Shown here one piece after another: positions 1 through 10,317 of a stretch of DNA of 64,000 bases. The stretch's first letter is position 1, and every line of letters begins with the position of its first letter. The translations under genes and the position numbers were made by a program. Source of the DNA: Pseudomonas sp. CCI4.2 (GTDB lineage Bacteria > Pseudomonadota > Gammaproteobacteria > Pseudomonadales > Pseudomonadaceae); contig NZ_CP133781.1 of assembly GCF_034350045.1 (NCBI RefSeq), positions 380,001-444,000 of the forward strand. The letters run 5' to 3'. The notes beneath the pieces were generated by a model. The model saw only the letters and a list, made by a program, of their open reading frames with translations, was not told where the DNA came from and did not search any database.

Positions 1-539
1 AACAACACACCGATCCCGGCATACAGCGCCCACTCCTTAAGGTCGGCACGGACAATCCAGAACATATGAAGCAGCCCCAGCCCGAGAATCACATAAATGA
101 GGCGATGGAGCTTCTTCCACTGCGTGCCCAACCGACGCTGACTATAACGATTGGACGTTATCGACAACGCGAGCAAACACAGAAACGCCAAACTGCCCAC
201 AATGATGTAGGGACGCTTAACCAACTCGACACCCAATTGGGACCAGTCCAATCCTAGAATGAAGAAGGCGTAAGCGCTCATGTGCAGAACAACATAGGTG
301 AAGCACCACAGCCCTAGCTGCCTGCGCACCGCAATCCACCCCGCCCATCCGCTCAAACGCTGAAAGGGGGTCATCGCCAATGTAATCAACAACAAGGTCA
401 ACGTACCCAAACCGAGACGATCAACCAAAACCTTGCCGGGATCAGGCCCTAACGCAAAAATCCAAGCCTGGTATAGCCACAAAACAGGTGCGATGCAGGC
501 CGCGATAAAAACGCCAACACGCCAAAATGGATAACGCAT
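1..539 (-). CDS. msrQ: MsrQ, heme-binding membrane subunit of the MsrPQ methionine sulfoxide reductase (3' part outside window)
   Basis: Integral inner-membrane b-type cytochrome (YedZ family) that passes electrons from the respiratory chain to periplasmic MsrP. I translated the minus strand from the ATG at 539; it begins [15 protein letters not shown] and runs open to the window edge, giving about 179 residues of a protein usually near 200. Several hydrophobic helices are visible. Histidines in the contexts [16 protein letters not shown] and LLHMFW fit the heme ligands of this family. The start codon overlaps the msrP stop in a TGATG arrangement, so translation is probably coupled. The C-terminus is missing only because the window starts here. 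Confidence 0.9.
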   Translation of the reverse strand, partial: MRYPFWRVGVFIAACIAPVLWLYQAWIFALGPDPGKVLVDRLGLGTLTLLLITLAMTPFQRLSGWAGWIAVRRQLGLWCFTYVVLHMSAYAFFILGLDWSQLGVELVKRPYIIVGSLAFLCLLALSITSNRYSQRRLGTQWKKLHRLIYVILGLGLLHMFWIVRADLKEWALYAGIGVL

Positions 540-1552
540 CAATAGTTCTTCCGCAGGTCCATACCCGTATATAAAGAGGCAACCTCCTCCCCATACCCGT
601 TGAACATCTCCGTCTGCCGAATATTGGGACTGAACAAACCGCTGGGCAGACGCCGCTCATGTGCCTGTGTCCAACGCGGGTGGTCAACCGTAGGGTTCAC
701 GTTGGCGTAAAACCCATACTCATTCGCCGCAATACTTTGCCAGGTGGTTTTCGGCTGCTCGCTGACCAAACTGATGCGTACGATGGACTTTGCGCTTTTA
801 AAGCCATACTTCCACGGAACGATAAGACGCAACGGCGCGCCGTTCTGATTAGGCAATTCGCGGCCGTACATCCCGACTACCAGAATCGTCAAAGGATTCA
901 TTGCCTCATCCAGGCGCAGACCTTCAGCGTAAGGCCAATCAATCAATGCAAAATCAGAACGCTGACCCGGCATGGATTTAGGATCCTGAAGTGTTTCGAA
1001 GCGGATGTATTTGGCGCTGGCCGTCGGCTGTACCTGCTTTAGCAACGCAGACAGAGGGAAGCCCATCCAGGGAATGACCATCGACCATGCCTCTACACAG
1101 CGCAACCGATATATCCGCTCCTCCAATTGATAGGGCTTCATCAAGTCTTCAAGCGCATAACGACCCGGCTTCCCCACCTCGCCGTCAATCACCACAGTCC
1201 ACGGTTCGGTTTTCAACGCACCCGCATTTTGCGCGGGGTCACCTTTATCGGTGCCGAACTCATAAAAGTTGTTGTAGTGAGTCGCATCTTTGAATGGCGT
1301 GATCGCCTCACCCTTGACCGTAACTGCCTGCCACTTGGTATCTGGCAGCTTTGCCTCGAACCAAGCAGGCGCGGAACCGGGCTCGACATCGGCATAAGGA
1401 GAGGGGTCTGTCGCGTCGGCCCAACGGGGCAATGCGCTAGCCGCCACAGCAGCAACTGAGCCGCCCAGCAATGCACGACGGGAGAAGTAAGACGATTCAG
1501 GCGTGACATCCGACTCATTGCAGTCGGATGCCGAGGGCAGCTTGATTAGCAT
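539..1552 (-). CDS. msrP: MsrP, molybdopterin-dependent periplasmic methionine sulfoxide reductase catalytic subunit
   Basis: Reduces protein-bound methionine sulfoxide in the periplasm, taking electrons from MsrQ. The 337-residue protein has a Tat signal near residues 25-45: twin arginine in SRRALLGG, then an Ala-rich hydrophobic core, so it should be exported folded with its molybdenum cofactor. A sulfite-oxidase-type fold follows; the single Cys in [11 protein letters not shown] is the expected molybdenum ligand. Length matches the family. It is the first gene of msrPQ and is directly followed by msrQ with a one-base overlap. The 62 bases between it and pssA hold no gene. Confidence 0.95.
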   Translation of the reverse strand: MLIKLPSASDCNESDVTPESSYFSRRALLGGSVAAVAASALPRWADATDPSPYADVEPGSAPAWFEAKLPDTKWQAVTVKGEAITPFKDATHYNNFYEFGTDKGDPAQNAGALKTEPWTVVIDGEVGKPGRYALEDLMKPYQLEERIYRLRCVEAWSMVIPWMGFPLSALLKQVQPTASAKYIRFETLQDPKSMPGQRSDFALIDWPYAEGLRLDEAMNPLTILVVGMYGRELPNQNGAPLRLIVPWKYGFKSAKSIVRISLVSEQPKTTWQSIAANEYGFYANVNPTVDHPRWTQAHERRLPSGLFSPNIRQTEMFNGYGEEVASLYTGMDLRKNY

Positions 1553-1614
1553 GATGACTCCACAGCGTTGGGGGCTAGTGCACCAATAGACTGTGGAGTA
1601 TGGGGGAAATCGGG

Positions 1615-2472
1615 CTACTCGGCCGATTTATGGCGACGAAGTCTTAACAAATATTGAACCGGGCCGGACGCCGCGTACGCGAGGAATATCAGCAATAGGA
1701 TGCGTGGAGGGTCACTGAACACGACCGCAAAAACCAGCACCACCGCGAGAATGGCAACAAACGGCACGCGCCCTTTGAGATCCAGTTCCTTGAAGCTGTT
1801 GTACTTGATATTGCTCACCATCAGCATTCCAGCCGCTGCAACCAGCAACGCGACCAGGAATGACATCTTCGATCCCTGGATCCCGTAATCACTGAATGAC
1901 CAGACAAGGCCGGCGACTACACCTGCCGCAGCCGGGCTGGCCAAACCGATGAAGTAGCGCTTATCAGCCTTGCCAACCTGGGTGTTGAAGCGTGCCAGGC
2001 GCAATGCGGCACCCGCGACATAGATAAATGCAACCATCCAGCCAACTTTACCCATATCACCCAGCGCCCAACCAAACGCTAATAAGGCCGGTGCAACGCC
2101 AAAAGCAACCATGTCGGCCAGGGAATCGTACTCGGCGCCAAAAGCGCTTTGGGTGTTAGTCATGCGTGCCACTCGGCCATCAAGACCGTCGAGCACCATG
2201 GCAATAAAAATAGCGATGGCAGAGAAGCCAAAATACTTGCTCGCTTCGGCCGGGTCCCCGGCACTCATCGCGCTTTGCGCACTCATCGAGCTGATGATGG
2301 AGTAAAAGCCTGCGAACAGATTCGCCGTGGTGAACAGATTTGGCAGTAGGTAGATGCCGCGATGCCGGACTTTACGTCCTTCGGCGTCATGGCCTTCTTC
2401 AACATGCTCATCGATCGGTAACAGGCTTTCGGCGTCAGAGGCCTGGTTTGGCTCTTCGGGACGTTCGCTCAT
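1615..2472 (-). CDS. pssA: CDP-diacylglycerol--serine O-phosphatidyltransferase
   Basis: Makes phosphatidylserine from CDP-diacylglycerol and serine, the committed step to phosphatidylethanolamine, in the inner membrane. The CDP-alcohol phosphatidyltransferase signature DGLDGRVAR followed by G-x3-D-x3-D ([12 protein letters not shown]) is complete at roughly residues 93-120. About eight hydrophobic segments follow. A charged 35-residue N-terminal extension ([14 protein letters not shown]) precedes the first helix. I chose the ATG at 2472 (MSERPEEPN) because AAGG lies 8 bases upstream; a TTG two codons earlier is possible. In pseudomonads pssA commonly lies beside ilvC, as here. Confidence 0.93.
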   Translation of the reverse strand: MSERPEEPNQASDAESLLPIDEHVEEGHDAEGRKVRHRGIYLLPNLFTTANLFAGFYSIISSMSAQSAMSAGDPAEASKYFGFSAIAIFIAMVLDGLDGRVARMTNTQSAFGAEYDSLADMVAFGVAPALLAFGWALGDMGKVGWMVAFIYVAGAALRLARFNTQVGKADKRYFIGLASPAAAGVVAGLVWSFSDYGIQGSKMSFLVALLVAAAGMLMVSNIKYNSFKELDLKGRVPFVAILAVVLVFAVVFSDPPRILLLIFLAYAASGPVQYLLRLRRHKSAE

Positions 2473-2575
2473 GGACAATACCTTGCAACGGTGTGGAAAA
2501 TTTCAATAGAGGTTTGCAACGAAGGTTCGTTATCAAACGATGCAGCTTTATACCAGAAGCGTGCCGCCATAACGA

Positions 2576-2600
2576 AAAAACGCGGCCGAAGCCGCGTTTT
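2576..2600 (-). terminator. Intrinsic terminator of the ilvIHC operon
   Basis: On the minus strand AAAACGCGGC and GCCGCGTTTT form a 10-bp stem closed by a TTCG tetraloop, followed by more T residues. It lies 29 bases past the ilvC stop and separates ilvC from pssA. Confidence 0.85.
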
Positions 2601-2628
2601 CCTACAACAAAAACCGTCAGAGCTGAAA

Positions 2629-3657
<1,029 letters not shown>

Positions 3658-3691
3658 TTATCGTGGCCGCTCGGGCCATTATCAAATTAAG

Positions 3692-4183
3692 TTAGATGCT
3701 CAGTACTTTGTCGCCACGGGCAATGCCCGTTACGCCACTGCGTACTGTTTCCAGGATGGCTGAAGTGCCAATGGCCTGAATGAAGCTGTCCAGTTTGTCG
3801 CTAGTCCCTGCCAGTTGCACAGTGTAAACGCTACTGGTTACATCAACGATTTGCCCACGGAAGATATCCGTGGTGCGCTTGATCTCGGCGCGCTGGGCGC
3901 CAGTCGCCTTGACCTTGACCAGCATCAGCTCGCGCTCGATGTGCGCGCTCTCGGACAGATCGACCAGTTTGACCACCTCAATCAATTTGTTGAGGTTTTT
4001 GGTGATCTGTTCGATGACTTCATCGTGCCCAACCGTAGTCAGCGTCAGACGCGACAATGTCGGGTCTTCGGTCGGCGCCACGGTGAGGCTTTCGATGTTG
4101 TAGTTGCGCTGCGAAAACAGGCCAACCACCCGCGACAAAGCGCCGGGTTCGTTTTCCAGCAGTAAGGAAATAATGTGCCGCAT
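3692..4183 (-). CDS. ilvH: Acetolactate synthase small (regulatory) subunit
   Basis: Regulatory partner of IlvI; binds valine for feedback inhibition and raises catalytic activity. The 163-residue protein starts with an ACT domain (MRHIISLLLENEPGALSRVVGLF, with NYNIESLTV) and ends with the conserved C-terminal ALS_ss domain. I use the ATG at 4183, two bases after the ilvI stop, because every known homologue starts with MRHIIS-type residues; a longer frame would run into ilvI. Tight spacing implies coupled translation with the large subunit. Confidence 0.96.
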   Translation of the reverse strand: MRHIISLLLENEPGALSRVVGLFSQRNYNIESLTVAPTEDPTLSRLTLTTVGHDEVIEQITKNLNKLIEVVKLVDLSESAHIERELMLVKVKATGAQRAEIKRTTDIFRGQIVDVTSSVYTVQLAGTSDKLDSFIQAIGTSAILETVRSGVTGIARGDKVLSI

Positions 4184-4185
4184 GA

Positions 4186-5910
4186 TTAAGTCCGCTCCGT
4201 CTTGCTCAGCCACATATCGCGCATCGAGCCGTCTTTGATCTGCATGGGATAGACGTGCTCGCTGGTGTCGACCTTGATATCAAGGAACACCAGACGATCT
4301 TTCATGGCAAACGCTTCTTCCATCATCGGCTTCAAATCTTTCAGCTCAGTGATGCGCATGCCGACATGGCCGTAGGCTTCAGCCAGCTTGACGAAATTCG
4401 GCAACGACTCCATGTAGGAATGTGAGTGACGAGCACCGTAGTTCATGTCCTGCCACTGACGCACCATACCCAGCGCGCCGTTGTTCAGGTTGATGATCTT
4501 CACCGGCAAGTCGTACTGCAAGCAGGTGGACAGCTCCTGGATGTTCATCTGGATGCTGCCTTCGCCCGTTACGCAGGCAACGTCTGACTCCGGAAAGCTG
4601 AGCTTGACGCCCATGGCCGCAGGGAAACCGAAGCCCATCGTGCCCAGACCACCGGAGTTGATCCAGCGATTAGGCTTGTTGAACCGATAGTACTGCGCAG
4701 CAAACATTTGATGCTGGCCTACGTCGGACGTCACATACGCATCGCCACGGGTGACTTCACTGAGCGTCTCGATAACGGTTTGCGGCTTGATGATGCTGCC
4801 GTCGCCCCGGTTGTACGGGAACATGGCACGGTCACCGCGCCACTCTTCGACCTGTTGCCACCAACTGGCGACGATTTCCTTGTTCGGGGTTTCGCCGATT
4901 TCCTTGAGGGTCGCAACCATCTCGGTCAATACGCTTTCGACCGGGCCGACAATAGGAACGTCAGCCTTGATGGTCTTGGAGATCGAAGCCGGGTCGATAT
5001 CGATGTGAATAATCTTGGCGCTCGGACAGAACTTGGCCGGACCATTGATAACCCGATCATCGAACCGCGCGCCGACAGCCAAAATCACATCGGCGTGGTG
5101 CATGGCCAGGTTGGCGGTGTAGCTGCCGTGCATGCCCAGCATGCCAAGGAACTGCCGATCATTGCCCGGATACGCACCAAGGCCCATCAAGGTATTAGTC
5201 ACTGGCACGTTGAGCAATTGTGCCAACTCGGTCAACGGCGCTGAACCGTTGCCCAGAATCACACCGCCGCCGGCGTAAATGATCGGCCGCTTGGCAGCCA
5301 ACAACATTTCCACTGCCTTGCGGATCTGGCCCGAGTGACCCCGAACGGCCGGGCTGTAGGAGCGCAGCTTGGCTTTCTTCGGAAAAATGTACTCGAACTT
5401 CTCAGCCGGGTTAGTCATATCTTTCGGGATATCGACCACGACTGGACCCGGACGACCGGATTGCGCCAGATAAAAGGCTTTTTTGAGCACTTCAGGAATT
5501 TCCGCGGCGTTTTTGATCATGAAGCTGTGCTTCACGATAGGCCGGGAGATTCCGATCATGTCGGTTTCCTGAAACGCGTCGGTACCGACCATGTTGCTCG
5601 GAACCTGACCCGACAGGATCACCATTGGGATCGAGTCCATGTACGCAGTCGCGATACCGGTAATGGCATTGGTTGCCCCCGGACCGGACGTCACCAGCAC
5701 TACGCCAGCCTTGCCCGTCGCGCGAGCATACCCATCAGCCATGTGCGTTGCGGCTTGTTCATGGCGAACCAGGATGTGAGTCACAGCCGGCTCTTTGAAC
5801 AGGGCGTCATAGATATGCAGGAGGGCACCGCCGGGGTACCCGTAAATATGCTTAACGCCTTCGTCACGCAAAAAGCGGACGACCATTTCAGCGCCAGATA
5901 AAAGCTCCAC
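4186..5910 (-). CDS. ilvI: Acetolactate synthase large (catalytic) subunit
   Basis: Thiamine-diphosphate enzyme condensing two pyruvates, or pyruvate and 2-ketobutyrate, at the entry to branched-chain amino acid synthesis. The catalytic Glu is in [18 protein letters not shown] (about residue 50). The ThDP/Mg motif runs from GEGS to the NLNN region near residues 435-465. I prefer the GTG at 5910 (VELLSGAEM, 574 residues), which has AGAGG 8 bases upstream and the length I recall for Pseudomonas IlvI; an in-frame GTG at 5919 has poorer spacing. First gene of ilvIHC. Confidence 0.96.
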   Translation of the reverse strand: MELLSGAEMVVRFLRDEGVKHIYGYPGGALLHIYDALFKEPAVTHILVRHEQAATHMADGYARATGKAGVVLVTSGPGATNAITGIATAYMDSIPMVILSGQVPSNMVGTDAFQETDMIGISRPIVKHSFMIKNAAEIPEVLKKAFYLAQSGRPGPVVVDIPKDMTNPAEKFEYIFPKKAKLRSYSPAVRGHSGQIRKAVEMLLAAKRPIIYAGGGVILGNGSAPLTELAQLLNVPVTNTLMGLGAYPGNDRQFLGMLGMHGSYTANLAMHHADVILAVGARFDDRVINGPAKFCPSAKIIHIDIDPASISKTIKADVPIVGPVESVLTEMVATLKEIGETPNKEIVASWWQQVEEWRGDRAMFPYNRGDGSIIKPQTVIETLSEVTRGDAYVTSDVGQHQMFAAQYYRFNKPNRWINSGGLGTMGFGFPAAMGVKLSFPESDVACVTGEGSIQMNIQELSTCLQYDLPVKIINLNNGALGMVRQWQDMNYGARHSHSYMESLPNFVKLAEAYGHVGMRITELKDLKPMMEEAFAMKDRLVFLDIKVDTSEHVYPMQIKDGSMRDMWLSKTERT

Positions 5911-6312
5911 GTTATTCACCTCTAAAACGCCAGAATTCCGCCCACACGCGGGACGGATCTTAATTAGGTTTACTGCTAGCAGAGCATGAGCGACGGTGGT
6001 CGCCGACTACGTCAGCACTGACTGAGCAAGTATTGGGAGTTCCCCAAGTGTTGCGGGGCTTTCCCACCCAGCGCGAGGTAACGCGTTGCGGGTGTTACAG
6101 GTCGGCGCGGATGTGCGCCTCATGATCTACCGAGACGGCCTGCTTCTGGCAGTCCGTCTTCAGCGAACTTTGGATTGTTGTGATTAGACCTGCTCAAGTC
6201 AAGTCATCCGTGCGCTTTCTTCCGACTAACAGCATGAAAAATCACTGAATCACGGCTCTGACCCCGCACTTATGGTAGTTTGCCGCGTGCACAGTCATCG
6301 AAGGAAGGAACC
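5911..6312. other. 402-base divergent intergenic region between ilvI and a DUF4124 gene
   Basis: No gene is supported here. It must hold the ilvI promoter and leader (minus strand) and the promoter of the DUF4124 gene. An inverted repeat at 6133-6159 (AGACGG/CCGTCT arms with an inner CTG/CAG pairing) could form a hairpin in the ilvI leader. A 13-codon minus-strand ORF (6194-6235) begins Met-Leu-Leu-Val but is not rich in branched-chain codons and has no ribosome-binding site. I see no clear attenuator. Confidence 0.5.
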
Positions 6313-6750
6313 ATGCGTTGCATGATTTTAGCGGCAACCTTGTTGTGTTCGCTAAGCGCCGTCTGCCAGGCAGGCCAGATCTACAAGTGGGTCGATGCTC
6401 AAGGTCAGACTCATTTTGATGCGCAGCCGCCTGCTAACCAGCCGGCGCAGCAGATAGACATCAAGCAAACGCAGACACCACCATCCAGGGCAGCTCTGCC
6501 GAAAGCGCCCTTGTCAGGAAGTGACCACGGTGATCAGGCCGCGATAGACGCCAAGGTCAAAAAGCAGGTAGCGGTTCAGGAAGCCAAGCGTGCCACCTAC
6601 TGCGAGAACGTGAGGACTAACCTCGCGCAGCTTCGCAATAATCCACGGGCCCGTCTGGAGGTCAACGGCGTGATCAGGCGCTTGACTGACGAGGAACGCC
6701 AGACCCGCACCGCCGAAGCTGAAAAAGGAATCGCGGACAATTGCCAATAG
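6313..6750 (+). CDS. DUF4124 domain-containing secreted protein
   Basis: Function unknown. The 145-residue protein has a Sec signal peptide (MRCMILAATLLCSLSAVCQA, cleavage about residue 20) followed directly by the DUF4124 signature QIYKWVDAQGQTHFDAQPP. That module is widespread in proteobacterial periplasmic proteins. The rest is Gln/Ala-rich and charged, ending ADNCQ; a Cys pair (YCENV and DNCQ) could form a disulfide. The ATG at 6313 is chosen because GGAAGGAA lies just upstream and the signal peptide starts there. It is convergent with yqcC, with a palindrome between them. Confidence 0.85.
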   Translation: MRCMILAATLLCSLSAVCQAGQIYKWVDAQGQTHFDAQPPANQPAQQIDIKQTQTPPSRAALPKAPLSGSDHGDQAAIDAKVKKQVAVQEAKRATYCENVRTNLAQLRNNPRARLEVNGVIRRLTDEERQTRTAEAEKGIADNCQ

Positions 6751-6768
6751 ACCTACTCCGGAGTAGGT
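6751..6768. repeat. Perfect 18-bp palindrome between convergent genes
   Basis: ACCTACTCCGGAGTAGGT is fully self-complementary and begins immediately after the DUF4124 stop codon, 12 bases before the yqcC stop. It may act as a two-way transcription barrier, but there is no T-tract. Confidence 0.6.
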
Positions 6769-6780
6769 CCGACGTATGCC

Positions 6781-7110
6781 TTAGCGTGTTTCGGTGATTA
6801 ACCGGTCGAACTGCGCCAGCAATTGCTGAAGAGTACGCGTATCTTGCGGATGACCTGAATAGACCATTTCGGCCATTTCCAAAATGCCAGAGGCGTTGGG
6901 AAGTGGCAGGTCCTGCTCAAGAATAACTTTCATTTTTGGCAGAAAAATCCACTGCAACCACTGATCAAACGCCAGCAGATCGACACAAAACGGTTCATGA
7001 CTGGCCAAAGCTTGCGCACTGGGTGGCGACTCACGCCACCATCCCAGCACGCGTAATTCGCGCTCGATCAGCAGCAAATGCTCAGCCACTTGAGGGAAGC
7101 GCTTGTCCAT
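6781..7110 (-). CDS. YqcC family protein (DUF446)
   Basis: Small cytosolic helical protein of unknown function, 109 residues. It matches the DUF446/YqcC pattern: N-terminal helix VAEHLLLIERELRVLGWW, the central FCVDLLAFDQWLQWIFLPKM and LPLPNASGILEMAEMVY. Its ATG overlaps the lpoP stop by one base (TGATG), so it is translationally coupled to lpoP and probably the last gene of mrcB-lpoP-yqcC. In enterobacteria yqcC sits beside truC; here the company is cell-wall synthesis. Confidence 0.85.
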   Translation of the reverse strand: MDKRFPQVAEHLLLIERELRVLGWWRESPPSAQALASHEPFCVDLLAFDQWLQWIFLPKMKVILEQDLPLPNASGILEMAEMVYSGHPQDTRTLQQLLAQFDRLITETR

Positions 7111-7862
7111 CAGGAGCCGGTTCCCGCTTTTTGACGGGCCAACGCAGCACCCGCCGCATCACCTTGTTTTGCGCGGGATTGAGCAATCAACCCCCACAGA
7201 CTCGCCTGCAAGTCTGATCGGCCGTTGGAGTAGGTCAAAGCGCGGCGAGCAAGTTGCTCAGCCTGAGGAGAATCGCCCTGAGCCAAACGCACTTGGGCCA
7301 GACGGAATAGCACTTGTGGTTCGCGTGGAGCCACACGTTGAGCGCGCTCCAGACTCGACGACGCACCATTCAGATCGCCACTGGATTGTTGCTGCTGTGC
7401 GGTGGTGAGCAACGAAAGTACCGCGCCATCGAGCTGCTCATCCGCTGACAAGCCCCCGCCGCTGTTGCTGCTGGGAATCCCTGTCGGCGCTGTGGAGTTA
7501 TAGCTGTTGTTGATCGGCGCTGGATCCATCGGGGCTGAATTGATGGGGGCCGTATCGATAGGCATGGTGTCGATTGGACTGGTATTGAACTGGGGAGCCC
7601 CCGTTGATGCAGGGTAGCTCTGGATCGGAGCCGAGCCACCGCCACTTGGGATCATTACGGTCACACCCGAATCTTGTGGCACCGCTTGCTGTTGCTGCTG
7701 AGGCGCGGTCTGACGATAGCCGCCTGCACGATTACCCTGAACACGCTCGCTATTGGAGACTTTGCTACCGGAATCTTCTACCGGAATGGAACCACGCTGT
7801 ACGCTGGCGCAACCGTTTAGCAAAGCCACCGCTGTTAAAGCAGGAATCAACCACTTATTCAC
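7110..7862 (-). CDS. lpoP: LpoP-like outer-membrane lipoprotein activator of PBP1b, with TPR domain
   Basis: Lipoprotein of 250 residues. Signal peptide MNKWLIPALTAVALLNGC with lipobox LNGC makes Cys18 the lipidated residue. A long low-complexity Gln/Pro/Ser linker follows (residues 25-145), including degenerate five-residue repeats at 96-120 (PIDTM, PIDTA, PINSA). The C-terminal 100 residues form a TPR-type helical domain (SSLERAQRVAPREPQVLFRLAQVRLAQG). In P. aeruginosa a TPR lipoprotein beside the PBP1b gene, LpoP, activates that synthase; position and layout match, so I infer the same role. Starts with GTG preceded by GAGGA. Confidence 0.82.
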   Translation of the reverse strand: MNKWLIPALTAVALLNGCASVQRGSIPVEDSGSKVSNSERVQGNRAGGYRQTAPQQQQQAVPQDSGVTVMIPSGGGSAPIQSYPASTGAPQFNTSPIDTMPIDTAPINSAPMDPAPINNSYNSTAPTGIPSSNSGGGLSADEQLDGAVLSLLTTAQQQQSSGDLNGASSSLERAQRVAPREPQVLFRLAQVRLAQGDSPQAEQLARRALTYSNGRSDLQASLWGLIAQSRAKQGDAAGAALARQKAGTGS

Positions 7863-7878
7863 GTCACATCCTCTTTGC

Positions 7879-10200
7879 TTATTTCAACCAGCCCTTGACC
7901 CAATCCATGACGGAATCGGCTGCGGCGGGGACGCCGCCACAAGCAGTGCCGGGCGCCGGTTCACTGCCGCGAATATACGGCATCTGCACCGCATTCGGGC
8001 AGGTCGAATCAGAGCCTTGGCCCGTGCTGGAATTGATCCAGGCCTGAACCACATTATCGGGCTGCGCGGTTTCCAGCGAAATCGGATCGGCCCGGCGCAT
8101 GAAGCTGGTCCATATTTGCAACGCCCCCGTTGCGCCAGTGAACGGTGTTTGGCCGTTATCGTCGCGACCTACCCAGACCACCGCCAACAAATCCTGGCTG
8201 AAACCAGCAAACCAGCTGTCACGCGAATCATTGGTAGTACCGCTTTTACCGGCCAGATTCAGCGTACTCGGCAACTGGTTATATGCCGACTTGCCAGTGC
8301 CTTCGCGCATGACGCGCTGCATGGCATTTTGCAGCAGATAAATGGAGCCCGGATCGAAGCGCTGCTGGATCTGGAACGGGTAACGCTTAAGGGGTTCACC
8401 TTCGGCGGTCAGTACGCTACGGATGCCTCGCATCGGGGTATTGAAACCACCGTTGGCAATGGTCTGATACATCGTTGCCACTTCAATCGGACTGAGGCTG
8501 CCCGCACCCAATAGCATCGATGGATACGCTGGCCACTCTCGGGTTATGCCCAACTTAGCCAATGTTTTGAACACATTAGGCACACCTAGTTCGAGACCCA
8601 GCTTCGCCGAGGACAAGTTGTAGGAATGCGCCAGGCCCTGATACAGAAAAATATTACCGTGGGATTTGTGATCGAAGTTCTGTGGTTTCCAGATCTGACC
8701 ATCCGCGCCTTTGACCGAAAATAGTTCGTCGGCGATCCAACTGGTCAAGGTGTATTTACTTGGCTGTTCCAGCGCCGTCAGGTAAATCGCCGGCTTAACC
8801 AGTGATCCGATCGGACGTACGGCATCCAGTGCTCGGTTAAATCCGGCGTAGCCTGCTTGACGGCTACCAACCAGGGCTTGAACTTCACCGGTTTCCGGGT
8901 TGGTCACGACCATGGCAGTTTCCACGTCCTCGCCACCCTTGCGCCCGTCAAGCTTTTTGAATGCCTCGGTGACTGCGGCTTCGGACTTCATCTGCAGGAT
9001 CGGGTCAAAACTGGTGAAGATGCGCAGACCTTCTTCGGTCAAATCCTCGTCGCGGTAATCTTCACGCAACTGTCGCTTGACCAGATCCAGGAAGTCCGGG
9101 AACGAGCTGTCCGCCAGGCTGCCGACTTTGCTCACGCCCAAGGGCATTTTCTTCGCGGCGGCAACCACCTCCGCCGTCGCTACGCCCTGCTGCTCCAGCA
9201 GATCAAGCACCAGATTGCGGCGCTCCATTGCCCGGTCAGGATAGCGACGAGGGTTGTAATAGGACGGACCTTTGACCATACCGACCAACAGCGCCACTTG
9301 GTGCAGCTTCAGTTCAGACAGCGGCTGACTGAAAAAATATTGGCTGGCAAGCCCGAAACCATGAACGGCGCGCTGACCATCCTGACCAAGGAAAACCTCA
9401 TTGAGGTAAGCCTCCAGAATTTCCTTTTTGCTGTAATGAATCTCCAGCAGCACTGACATCATGGCCTCGGTCAGCTTACGGCTGAGGCTACGCTCGTTGG
9501 TCAGGTAGAAGTTTTTGACCAACTGCTGCGTAAGCGTACTGCCGCCCTGGCGCATCTGGCCAGATGAGGCGTTGACCCAGAATGCCCGGGCAATCGACTT
9601 GGGTGAAACGCCAAAGTGGTGATAGAAATCCCGGTCCTCGACCGTCACCAGGGTGTCGAGCAGATACGGCGGCGCCTGATCGAGCTTGATCAGGATGCGG
9701 TCTTCGAGGTTTTTCGGGTACAGCCCGCCGATCATCAGCGGCTCAAGCCGAGCCACTGATAGCTTGGAACCGTCGGTCGCTGATAAAGCGGCGACAGAGT
9801 TTCCCGCAAAACGGACACGCACTTTCTGGGCGGGGTCAGTGCCCTCGTAGAATTGGAAACCCCGCGTATTGAGATCAACGGTTGTGCCGCTGACCGCCGC
9901 TGCGCCCGGACCGTTGGCCACTGCTTCACGACGATAGCCCAGCGCGTCGAGTTCAGTCAGAAAATCGACCTGGGACAGCTTTTGCCCGACGAACAACTCC
10001 AACGGACGCGCGTAAACCTTGGCCGGAATAGTCCATCGCTTACCGGAAAACTTTTCCTGAACGATGGCATCAAGGTAGATGGCAAAGCCGGCGAGCACGA
10101 CCAAGCCGACCAGCCCGAGCTTCAGCGCCCAGCCTAACCAGGGACGAAGACCGCCAGAGGCGCGTTTTTTTGGGGTACGAGAAGTGCGGGTACGAGTCAT
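7879..10200 (-). CDS. mrcB: Penicillin-binding protein 1b, bifunctional glycosyltransferase/transpeptidase
   Basis: Class A PBP that polymerises lipid II and crosslinks peptidoglycan. Order of parts in 773 residues: basic cytoplasmic tail, one transmembrane helix (about 25-46), UvrB-like UB2H region, glycosyltransferase with VEDRDFYHHFG (catalytic Glu) and QGGSTLTQQLVKN, then the transpeptidase. Its motifs are SLVK (nucleophile Ser466), SYN and KSGT. All are intact. It lies 16 bases upstream of lpoP, which encodes its likely activator. The ATG at 10200 is the only start compatible with the basic tail. Confidence 0.96.
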   Translation of the reverse strand: MTRTRTSRTPKKRASGGLRPWLGWALKLGLVGLVVLAGFAIYLDAIVQEKFSGKRWTIPAKVYARPLELFVGQKLSQVDFLTELDALGYRREAVANGPGAAAVSGTTVDLNTRGFQFYEGTDPAQKVRVRFAGNSVAALSATDGSKLSVARLEPLMIGGLYPKNLEDRILIKLDQAPPYLLDTLVTVEDRDFYHHFGVSPKSIARAFWVNASSGQMRQGGSTLTQQLVKNFYLTNERSLSRKLTEAMMSVLLEIHYSKKEILEAYLNEVFLGQDGQRAVHGFGLASQYFFSQPLSELKLHQVALLVGMVKGPSYYNPRRYPDRAMERRNLVLDLLEQQGVATAEVVAAAKKMPLGVSKVGSLADSSFPDFLDLVKRQLREDYRDEDLTEEGLRIFTSFDPILQMKSEAAVTEAFKKLDGRKGGEDVETAMVVTNPETGEVQALVGSRQAGYAGFNRALDAVRPIGSLVKPAIYLTALEQPSKYTLTSWIADELFSVKGADGQIWKPQNFDHKSHGNIFLYQGLAHSYNLSSAKLGLELGVPNVFKTLAKLGITREWPAYPSMLLGAGSLSPIEVATMYQTIANGGFNTPMRGIRSVLTAEGEPLKRYPFQIQQRFDPGSIYLLQNAMQRVMREGTGKSAYNQLPSTLNLAGKSGTTNDSRDSWFAGFSQDLLAVVWVGRDDNGQTPFTGATGALQIWTSFMRRADPISLETAQPDNVVQAWINSSTGQGSDSTCPNAVQMPYIRGSEPAPGTACGGVPAAADSVMDWVKGWLK

Positions 10201-10317
10201 GGCGGCGGATTATACGCACTTTATCGATGATCGAAAGACGCGCTTCTAGCGGTTTGCAGCACAGCGATGAGTCGCCATAATAGCGGCCTGAATTTTTAAC
10301 CCCTTGAAGGATCGCCT

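Noticed and set aside
6194..6235. 13-codon ORF Met-Leu-Leu-Val... upstream of ilvI as a leader peptide
   Set aside because: No ribosome-binding site, few branched-chain codons, and no downstream terminator or antiterminator pair.
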